Shown here one piece after another: positions 1 through 5,369 of a stretch of DNA of 5,915 nt (position 1 is its first letter; each line of letters begins with the position of its first letter). Made by a program: the position numbers and the translations under genes. Under the pieces are notes generated by a model that saw nothing but the letters and a program-made list of their open reading frames with translations, had not been told where the DNA came from and searched no databases. The stretch comes from Thermosulfurimonas sp. (lineage in GTDB: Bacteria; Desulfobacterota; Thermodesulfobacteria; Thermodesulfobacteriales; Thermodesulfobacteriaceae), in assembly GCA_015487645.1 (NCBI GenBank), contig WFPH01000163.1, positions 1 through 5,915 of the forward strand. Reading direction: 5' to 3'.

Positions 1-88
1 GTTCCACATACTACCGGACGGCACCATCCGTGAACACCGGTGCCATCCCCTGGCCCGGCTTAAAGGCGACTTCCTGATCTACGGCTAA
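1..88 (+). CDS. C-terminal end of an unrecognised protein (partial, 5' end outside the window)
   Basis: An open frame enters from the left edge (complete codons from base 2) and ends with TAA at 86-88, giving 28 residues that begin FHILPDGTIREHR and end LKGDFLIYG. Twenty-one of the 28 sense codons end in G or C, the same third-base preference as the clear genes nearby, which supports real coding. The stop overlaps the stop of the convergent HIT gene by four bases (85-88), a typical compact tail-to-tail arrangement. The fragment contains an HRCHP stretch, which might be a metal or redox site, but I do not recognise the family and assign no function. The frame is short, so chance is not fully excluded. 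Confidence 0.5.
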   Translation, partial: FHILPDGTIREHRCHPLARLKGDFLIYG

Positions 89-579
89 CGCAAAGCCTCA
101 AAATGGGGAAATAATTTACGGTAAGTAGCCACGATGTGCTCCGGGATCACCCGGATGTCCGCCAGCACGGCCATGAAGTTGGCGTCCCCTTCCCAGCGGG
201 GAACGATCTGAAGATGAAGGTGATCCGGATAGCCCGCACCGGCCACTTTACCCAGATTGAAGCCCACGTTGAAGCCGTCAGGCTTGAGCACCTTCCGCTG
301 GATCCGCAGGCACTCCTGAGCCATGACCATGAGGTTGGTGACCTCCTTCTGGGTGAGGTCCTCGAGGTCGGCCACGTGCCTGCGGGGAGAAACCAGGAGG
401 TGCCCGGTGTTGTAGGGAAATTTATTCATGATTACCAGGACTTCATCGTCCCGGTAGAGGATAAGCCTTTCTTCATCGGGAAGCGGTCCCTCGGGAGGGC
501 AGAAGATGCAACCCGGATCCTTCTTGCCTCCCACATACTCCGCCCGCCAGGGAGCCCAGAGCACCTGTCTTTCCTTCAT
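85..579 (-). CDS. HIT-family nucleotide hydrolase/transferase (Ap4A phosphorylase-like)
   Basis: A complete 164-residue cytoplasmic protein of the histidine-triad superfamily, whose members cleave nucleoside phosphoesters, phosphoramidates or dinucleoside polyphosphates through a covalent nucleotidyl-His intermediate. Visible signatures are the N-terminal LWAPWRAEYV, a CIFC pair at residues 24-27 (zinc-ligand-like), the beta-strand region around N52-P65, and the active site GAGYPDHLHLQIVPRW at about 114-129 followed by GDANFM. This tail is typical of the branch that includes mycobacterial Ap4A phosphorylase. H122 should be the nucleophile. The third triad position is Gln (Q124), as in GalT and fungal Apa1/2, instead of the His usual in this branch. 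The ATG at 579 has an in-frame TAG just upstream and no Shine-Dalgarno. The GTG at 564 (residue 6) has AAGGAA upstream and is an alternative start giving 159 residues. The family call is firm; the exact substrate is inferred. Confidence 0.93.
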   Translation of the reverse strand: MKERQVLWAPWRAEYVGGKKDPGCIFCPPEGPLPDEERLILYRDDEVLVIMNKFPYNTGHLLVSPRRHVADLEDLTQKEVTNLMVMAQECLRIQRKVLKPDGFNVGFNLGKVAGAGYPDHLHLQIVPRWEGDANFMAVLADIRVIPEHIVATYRKLFPHFEALR

Positions 580-587
580 GGGGCGCT

Positions 588-615
588 AATTTAACATGAT
601 GTTAACTGGCTGCAA
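588..615 (-). promoter_or_regulatory. possible weak promoter of the HIT gene
   Basis: Read on the minus strand, TTGCAG (615-610) and TAAATT (593-588) are separated by 16 bases and resemble -35 and -10 boxes with 3/6 and 4/6 matches to the sigma70 consensus. Transcription would begin near the ATG at 579, which would make that ATG leaderless or leave a 15-nt leader for the GTG at 564. The match is weak. It is proposed only because a divergent gene needs a promoter in this 95-nt spacer. Confidence 0.25.
591..605. promoter_or_regulatory. perfect inverted repeat, candidate operator between divergent genes
   Basis: TTAACAT-G-ATGTTAA is a perfect dyad with 7-base arms and a one-base centre. It lies in the spacer between the HIT gene and ccsA, 11 bases upstream of the ccsA -35 box and inside the putative minus-strand HIT promoter. 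Length and symmetry fit a binding site for a dimeric helix-turn-helix regulator. No regulator gene is visible in the window and I do not recognise the motif. The stem would be AT-rich with a one-base loop, so an RNA hairpin role is unlikely. Confidence 0.45.
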
Positions 616-616
616 A

Positions 617-645
617 TTGCCAAGGCCGGGGCCTCCTGTTAGAAT
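617..645 (+). promoter_or_regulatory. sigma70-type promoter with extended -10 upstream of ccsA
   Basis: TTGCCA at 617-622 (one mismatch to TTGACA) is followed after exactly 17 bases by TAGAAT at 640-645 (one mismatch to TATAAT), with an extended -10 TG at 637-638. The predicted start of transcription is near 652, giving a leader of about 20 bases that contains the ccsA Shine-Dalgarno. The 17-base spacer contains a small dyad, AGGCC-GG-GGCCT (623-634). This promoter probably drives ccsA-glnE-queA. Confidence 0.7.
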
Positions 646-660
646 GCTTCTAGACTGAAC

Positions 661-667
661 GGGAGGT
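661..667 (+). promoter_or_regulatory. ribosome binding site of ccsA
   Basis: GGGAGGT lies 7 bases before the ATG at 675. It decides between two nearby ATGs: the one at 670 is only 2 bases from the motif and in another reading frame, so 675 is the start. Confidence 0.75.
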
Positions 668-674
668 CGATGCG

Positions 675-1595
675 ATGCGCAAAAAGGAAGTGCTGGGCGG
701 GGTGTTTCTGGCCGGGATCATATATGCTCTCCTGGCCTTAAAACGCCACACGGTCTGGGTTCCAAACGCCTATCTTCTAAGCCTGGTAACCTTCATTTAC
801 CTTGCGGCCGGGGCGGGCTATCTCCTGCACTGGATCTTCTCCTGGGTGGGTATGGGCCAAGTGGCCTCAAGCGTGGCCTGGTCTGGGCTTATTTTGAATA
901 CCGCTGGTTGGGCTATTCGATGGTGGGAATCCCATCAGCTGGGTTATGGCCACATCCCTCTCTCAAACCTCTATGAATCGCTGATCTTTTTCGCCTGGGC
1001 CATCATGGCGGTCTATCTCTTCCTGGAGCTCAAGTTCCGGGGGAAAATCCTTGGAACCTTTGTGGCTCCGGTGGCCTCTCTGGTCATGGCTTACGCCTCC
1101 TTCGGAACCAACACCGACATTGAACCCCTGGTCCCGGCCCTGCAGAGCAACTGGCTCACGGCCCACGTGATCACCTGTTTTCTGGGGTACGGAGCGTTTG
1201 CGGTGGCCTTCGGTCTGGGTCTGGTTTATCTCCTGCGGCCCAAAAACCCCTCGCCGGATTCCCTCTGGCAGTATGTGCCTGGGAAAGAAGTCCTGGATAA
1301 TCTTATGTACAAACTCATCCTTTTCGGGTTCTTCTGGCTCACGGTAGGTATCATTACTGGAGCGGTCTGGGCGGATCAGGCCTGGGGCTCTTACTGGAGC
1401 TGGGACCCTAAAGAAACCTGGTCCCTCATCACCTGGTTCATTTACGCGGCCGCCATCCATGCCCGGCTCACCCGTGGCTGGACCGGAAAACGCATGGCCA
1501 TGCTGGCGGTGGTAGGTTTTTTTGCCGTGCTTTTCACTTATTTCGGGGTAAACTTCTGGCTTTCCGGCCTCCACAGCTACGCCAGCGCCTCCTAG
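675..1595 (+). CDS. ccsA: System II cytochrome c biogenesis protein, WWD/heme-handling subunit (CcsA/ResC type)
   Basis: This 306-residue integral membrane protein belongs to the WWD family that, with CcsB/ResB, exports heme and attaches it to apocytochrome c outside the membrane. The hallmark WGSYWSWDPKETW lies at residues 237-249. The expected heme-ligand histidines are present: H164 before the WWD loop, H300 (GLHSYA) after it, and H262 (YAAAIH) within a membrane helix; the N-terminal half also carries H87 and H93 before PLSNLYES. Hydrophobic segments occur at roughly 6-22, 33-55, 63-81, 100-118, 125-142, 162-187, 213-232, 249-263 and 275-296, so about eight or nine membrane spans. Naming is confusing: the same protein is called CcsB in some protein-family models. 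The ResB-like partner is not in the window. Only one base separates its stop from glnE, indicating co-transcription. ATG 675 has a proper ribosome binding site and a promoter upstream. Confidence 0.95.
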   Translation: MRKKEVLGGVFLAGIIYALLALKRHTVWVPNAYLLSLVTFIYLAAGAGYLLHWIFSWVGMGQVASSVAWSGLILNTAGWAIRWWESHQLGYGHIPLSNLYESLIFFAWAIMAVYLFLELKFRGKILGTFVAPVASLVMAYASFGTNTDIEPLVPALQSNWLTAHVITCFLGYGAFAVAFGLGLVYLLRPKNPSPDSLWQYVPGKEVLDNLMYKLILFGFFWLTVGIITGAVWADQAWGSYWSWDPKETWSLITWFIYAAAIHARLTRGWTGKRMAMLAVVGFFAVLFTYFGVNFWLSGLHSYASAS

Positions 1596-1596
1596 C

Positions 1597-4317
1597 TTGA
1601 AATTCCCTGAGGCCGCCGAAAGATACCTGGAACGCCTCCGGGAAAACCTCGGGGAGGAGACCTACCGTAGGGTCCTCTCCTCCCCGAACCTGCCCCACTT
1701 GATCCGTCTCTTCCGATTTTCGCCCTATGCCGGAAACCTCCTCACCTCCCGGGAAGAAATTCTTAGCCCCTTTCTGGAACCAGAGGTCTTAAGGCCGCTC
1801 GGGCAGAGGGAACTCGAGGCCTTTATCCAGTCTCATCTTCGCTCCGGGGCCGATTTTCGGGAAACAGCTCACCTCTTCCGCACGGTCAAACAACGGGAGA
1901 TCCTGAAGATCCTGGCCCTGGATCTGGCCGGAGCCTCCTTCGAAATCACCGTAAGGCGGATCAGCCGTCTGGCGGAGGTCCTCCTGCGGCAGGCCCTTTC
2001 GCACCTGGCCTCGCTGGCCGGCCTGCCCACCGGGTCTCTGCTCGTCCTGGCCTTTGGAAAATTCGGGGGCCGTGAACTCAACTATGCCTCCGACATTGAT
2101 CTGGCCTACTTCCACGCCAGAGATCTTTCCAAGACCGCCGTCATCCAACTCTTCGAACATCTCACCCGCCTGCTCGACGCCCTGGTGGAAGGCGATCGGA
2201 TCTGGCGGGTGGATCTGAGGTTGCGGCCCGGGGGCAAGGAGAGTGAGTTGAGTCTGAGCCTGGACTACGCCCGGGAATACTATCTTTACCGGACCCATCC
2301 TTTTGAACGCCTGGCCCTCATCCGGGCCAGACCGGTGGCCGGCCATCTCGCCACCGGCTACGCCCTCCTTGAGGAACTGCGGCCGGTGATCTATCCCCGG
2401 TATCTGGATTTCGCCTATCTCGAACACATTCGGGACCTCAAGGAACGGATACGCCGGGAGGCCCGGCGGAAAAAGGCCGAAGAGGATCTCAAGATCGGCG
2501 AAGGCGGTATCCGAGAGGTGGAGTTCCTGATACAGGCCCTTCAGAGCATTTACGGAGGCAAACACCCGGAGCTTCGCACCCGGAAGGTGCTGGCGGCGCT
2601 TCTCCGTCTGAGTCGGCTGGGAATCCTCAAGGCCGAAGAAGCCCAGAGCCTGCGGGAGGCTTACATCTTCCTTCGTACCGTGGAACATCGTGTCCAGACC
2701 CGATACTTCCAGCAGACCTTCAAACTGCCCCGGGAAACCGCCGCCCTGAGAAGCCTGGCCGAAAGCCTGGGTTTCGAAGATGAAGATCAATTCCTTGAAA
2801 GGCTTAAGGAAGTGCGGCGAAGGGTCTCGGAGGCCTTTTCGGCCTTCCTGGCTCCGACCTGCCCGAGGGAGAGATCCGAACTCCTCCGGGAAATGCGCAC
2901 GGCCCTCCTTTCCGGAGAGGGGCTCTCCCGGCTGGCCGCCTGCACCTCCCTTCCCGAGCACCTCCTGGTCGAGCTCCATCGGAAACTACGGGCCGGAGGC
3001 CCGGTCTTCAAGCGCCGGGCCGAGTTCCTTAAGGAACTTCTCACGCCCTTCATGGAAGCGGTGCTCTCGAGCGAGTCCCCCTCCAGGGCTCTGGCCCGAG
3101 GCCTCACCTTTTTCGAACGCCTCGGAGGCCGATTCGCCCTGTTTTCGGCCTTTAAAGAGCACCCCGAAAGACTGAAAAAGCTCATTCGACTCCTTACTGC
3201 TTCGGAATATCTCTGGCGGCAGCTGGAAGCCCAGCCGGCCCTGGCCGAGGTCTTCTTCGAGCCCGAGATCTCCCTCGAAAGGGAGGACTTCCGCCGCAAG
3301 ATCATGGCTCAGCCCTACGATGAAGCTCTTTCCGGGCTGAGAACCCTCAAAAACGAGACTCTGGTAGCGGTCGCGGCCCGGTATCTCGAGGGGCAAATCG
3401 GCATAGAGGAGGTCATGCGCAGGCTCACACGGGTGGCGGAGATCTTCACCGGGTTGACCTACGAGATCACCCGGAGGCGTCTTGAAGAAGAACTTGGGCG
3501 GCGACTTCCCGGAGGCTTTGCCGTCCTGGCCCTGGGCAAACTTGGGGCCCGGGAGATGGGGTACCGCTCGGATCTGGACCTGCTTTTCGTGTACGAAGGA
3601 CCGGATGAGATGGCCTACCTTTCGGCCAAACTGGCCCAGAGGTTTCTATCCTACCTCTCTTTAAAACTCGCCGGAGGGGAAGGGTATCCGGTGGACGCCC
3701 GTCTGCGTCCGGAAGGACGCAAGGGGCCGCTCACCGTGCCCCTTACCGGGCTACTTCATTATTATCACGAGGAGGCCGACCTCTGGGAACTGGTGGCCGC
3801 CACCCGAATGAGGTTTATCGTGGGCAGCCGGGACCTCGGGAAACGAGTAGAAAACGGCCTCCGCCGGATTCTCTCCGAGCGAGCCCTTTCCGCCGAGGAT
3901 AGGCGCCGGCTCTTCGAGATGCGTCTTTACATGGAAAGGGAGCGGGGGCGCGAAGATTCGGAGACCTTTAACCCCAAACTTGGCCGGGGAGCTCTGGCAG
4001 ACCTGGAATTCCTCGCGGCTTTGACCCATCTCGAGACCCTCAGGGAACACCCCGATTTTGTGGAAACCCATACCCCGGAGTTACTGAAACTCCTTCCCGA
4101 GGGAGAAATCCTCCGAAAACATTATTACTTCTTGCGGGAGGTGGGGGAGCGTCTTATCCTTCTTTACGATCCCCTGGAGGAGGATCCGGTTTATCCCAGA
4201 GACTGCCTGGGCGCCCTTGAAAAATGGCTCGGCCCGGAGCTCAACCAGCGTTATGAAGAAATTACCCACTACAACCGAAAGATCCTCGAAAGGTACTTCC
4301 TCGGCCGAAATTCCTGA
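1597..4317 (+). CDS. glnE: bifunctional glutamine synthetase adenylyltransferase / adenylyl-removing enzyme
   Basis: This cytoplasmic enzyme switches glutamine synthetase off by adenylylating it and back on by phosphorolytic removal of AMP, under control of glutamine and PII protein. At 906 residues it is close to the usual full length (about 950 in E. coli). Both nucleotidyltransferase-fold halves are intact. The N-terminal adenylyl-removing half has GKFGGRELNYASDIDL (154-169, with D166 and D168), VDLRLRPGG, ERLALIRARPVAG and KIGEGGIREVEF (299-310), then a FLRTVEHRVQ helix. The C-terminal transferase half has GKLGAREMGYRSDLDL (647-662, with D659 and D661), VDARLRPEG (699-707) and KLGRGALADLEF (794-805). 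The start is TTG, one base after the ccsA TAG, without a visible Shine-Dalgarno. An in-frame stop at 1549-1551 and the lack of any ATG, GTG or TTG between leave no earlier start, so translational coupling is likely. The 3' end overlaps queA. The targets, glnA and glnB, are not in the window. Confidence 0.96.
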   Translation: MKFPEAAERYLERLRENLGEETYRRVLSSPNLPHLIRLFRFSPYAGNLLTSREEILSPFLEPEVLRPLGQRELEAFIQSHLRSGADFRETAHLFRTVKQREILKILALDLAGASFEITVRRISRLAEVLLRQALSHLASLAGLPTGSLLVLAFGKFGGRELNYASDIDLAYFHARDLSKTAVIQLFEHLTRLLDALVEGDRIWRVDLRLRPGGKESELSLSLDYAREYYLYRTHPFERLALIRARPVAGHLATGYALLEELRPVIYPRYLDFAYLEHIRDLKERIRREARRKKAEEDLKIGEGGIREVEFLIQALQSIYGGKHPELRTRKVLAALLRLSRLGILKAEEAQSLREAYIFLRTVEHRVQTRYFQQTFKLPRETAALRSLAESLGFEDEDQFLERLKEVRRRVSEAFSAFLAPTCPRERSELLREMRTALLSGEGLSRLAACTSLPEHLLVELHRKLRAGGPVFKRRAEFLKELLTPFMEAVLSSESPSRALARGLTFFERLGGRFALFSAFKEHPERLKKLIRLLTASEYLWRQLEAQPALAEVFFEPEISLEREDFRRKIMAQPYDEALSGLRTLKNETLVAVAARYLEGQIGIEEVMRRLTRVAEIFTGLTYEITRRRLEEELGRRLPGGFAVLALGKLGAREMGYRSDLDLLFVYEGPDEMAYLSAKLAQRFLSYLSLKLAGGEGYPVDARLRPEGRKGPLTVPLTGLLHYYHEEADLWELVAATRMRFIVGSRDLGKRVENGLRRILSERALSAEDRRRLFEMRLYMERERGREDSETFNPKLGRGALADLEFLAALTHLETLREHPDFVETHTPELLKLLPEGEILRKHYYFLREVGERLILLYDPLEEDPVYPRDCLGALEKWLGPELNQRYEEITHYNRKILERYFLGRNS

Positions 4318-5347
4318 GGACTTTCGCCTAGAGGCTTATCACTACGAGCTTCCCGAGGACCTCATCGCTTACCATCCCCCGAAGGCGCGAGAGGAATCCC
4401 GCCTGCTCGTGCTCCACCGTGAAAGCGGCCGGATTGAACACCTCCGACGTTTCTCCGAAATAGAGGAATATCTGCGCGAGGTAGACCTGCTTGTCCTCAA
4501 CGACACCCGGGTCTTTCCGGCCAGGTTGCCCGGACGCAAGGAAACCGGAGGGCGGGTGGAGATCCTGCTGCTCCGTCTTCCCGAACCCGGAAAACCAGTC
4601 CCGGCCCTCTACCGGGGAAAGAAGCTGCTTCCGGGCTACCGGGTGATCTTCTCCGAGGAGCTTTCCGCAGTAGTGCTTGATAAATCGCCCGAGGGGGAGC
4701 TGAAACTCCTTCTCGAGGGCCCGGAGGACCTCCTTTCGGCCGTAAAAATGGTGGGGAAGGCCCCGCTTCCCCCCTACATCAAGCGCGAACCCGAGGAGGA
4801 GGACTTCCTGCGGTATCAGACGGTCTACGCCCGGAAGGACGGCTCGGTGGCCGCCCCCACCGCGGGTTTCCATTTCTCGGAAGACCTTCTCGCCCGCCTC
4901 AAAGAGCGCGGAGTGCGATTGGCCTTCATCACGCTCCATGTGGGCTACGGGACCTTCGCCCCCATAAAAACCCCAGACATACGGAATCATCGCATCCATG
5001 AAGAGTATGTGGAAATCCCGGAGGAGACCGTGCGGGCCGTGGAGGAGACCCGGGCCAAAGGCGGGCGGGTGATCGCGGTGGGGACCACCACCGTGAGAGC
5101 CCTGGAGTGGGGAGCCGCATCCGGGAAGCTTTTGCCCCGCAGGGGCTGGTGCAACCTTTACATCTATCCAGGTTTTCACTTTCGAGTGGTCGAGGCCATG
5201 GTCACCAACTTCCACCTTCCGGGTTCAAGTCTTCTGGTGCTGGTTTCGGCCTTTGCCGGCCGCGGGCTCATCCTTTCGGCCTATCGGGAGGCCATCCGCC
5301 ACCGCTATCGCTTCTACTCTTACGGCGACGCCATGCTCATCCTTTAA
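4253..5347 (+). CDS. queA: S-adenosylmethionine:tRNA ribosyltransferase-isomerase
   Basis: QueA transfers and isomerises the ribosyl part of S-adenosylmethionine onto preQ1-modified tRNA, making epoxyqueuosine at wobble position 34 of GUN anticodons. Family blocks in order (numbering from ATG 4253) are YELPEDLIAYHPP near 31-44, NDTRVFPARL (83-92), GSVAAPTAGFHF (197-208), TLHVGYGTFAPI (227-238), AVGTTTVRALE, TNFHLPGSS (318-326) and the terminal YSYGDAMLIL. The end is intact. The start is uncertain. ATG 4253 gives 364 residues and a 65-base overlap with glnE, but adds about 23 residues before the point where E. coli and B. subtilis QueA begin. That point falls at TTT 4322, which cannot initiate. 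The nearest possible codon is a rare ATT at 4310 (345 residues, 8-base overlap with the glnE stop); TTG 4217 is the longest option. The enzyme assignment is secure, the first residues are not. Confidence 0.95.
   Translation: MKKLPTTTERSSKGTSSAEIPEDFRLEAYHYELPEDLIAYHPPKAREESRLLVLHRESGRIEHLRRFSEIEEYLREVDLLVLNDTRVFPARLPGRKETGGRVEILLLRLPEPGKPVPALYRGKKLLPGYRVIFSEELSAVVLDKSPEGELKLLLEGPEDLLSAVKMVGKAPLPPYIKREPEEEDFLRYQTVYARKDGSVAAPTAGFHFSEDLLARLKERGVRLAFITLHVGYGTFAPIKTPDIRNHRIHEEYVEIPEETVRAVEETRAKGGRVIAVGTTTVRALEWGAASGKLLPRRGWCNLYIYPGFHFRVVEAMVTNFHLPGSSLLVLVSAFAGRGLILSAYREAIRHRYRFYSYGDAMLIL
4316..4320 (+). promoter_or_regulatory. Shine-Dalgarno-like GAGGA over the glnE stop codon
   Basis: GAGGA spans the glnE stop and lies where a ribosome binding site for queA would be expected. 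However, no ATG, GTG or TTG follows at a suitable distance in the queA frame: seven bases downstream is CTA (4328). It may help re-initiation, mark a lost start codon, or be chance in purine-rich sequence. Confidence 0.3.
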
Positions 5348-5352
5348 ATGTT

Positions 5353-5361
5353 TGCTAGAAT
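5353..5361 (+). promoter_or_regulatory. extended -10 element, candidate promoter of the dGTPase gene
   Basis: TGCTAGAAT contains TAGAAT at 5356-5361 preceded by the extended -10 TG, the same element (TGnTAGAAT) as at the ccsA promoter. No good -35 is seen at 16-17 bases; the best is TGCTCA at 5334-5339, with 3/6 matches. It sits in the 22-base AT-rich gap after queA. Transcription would start around 5368-5370, at the dgt ATG itself. Confidence 0.45.
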
Positions 5362-5369
5362 TTTTTTAG

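Noticed and set aside
34..41. CACCGGTG palindrome
   Set aside because: An 8-base palindrome inside coding sequence is expected by chance in GC-rich DNA and has no supporting context.
136..594. 152-codon plus-strand frame opposite the HIT gene
   Set aside because: It is in register with HIT codons and lacks recognisable motifs; the minus-strand frame has the full HIT signature.
1789..2979. 396-codon open frame on the minus strand opposite glnE
   Set aside because: It is in register with glnE codons, its product is Gly/Pro/Gln-rich without recognisable domains, and it is explained by avoidance of TTA/CTA/TCA in glnE, which is an unmistakable gene.
4328..5215. 295-codon open frame on the minus strand opposite queA
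   Set aside because: Same codon-aligned artefact. The plus strand carries conserved QueA motifs throughout.
5361..5369. Run of seven T's after queA as an intrinsic terminator
   Set aside because: No GC-rich hairpin precedes the T-run; the upstream 20 bases are AT-rich and do not fold into a stem. It fits better as the region just after a -10 box.
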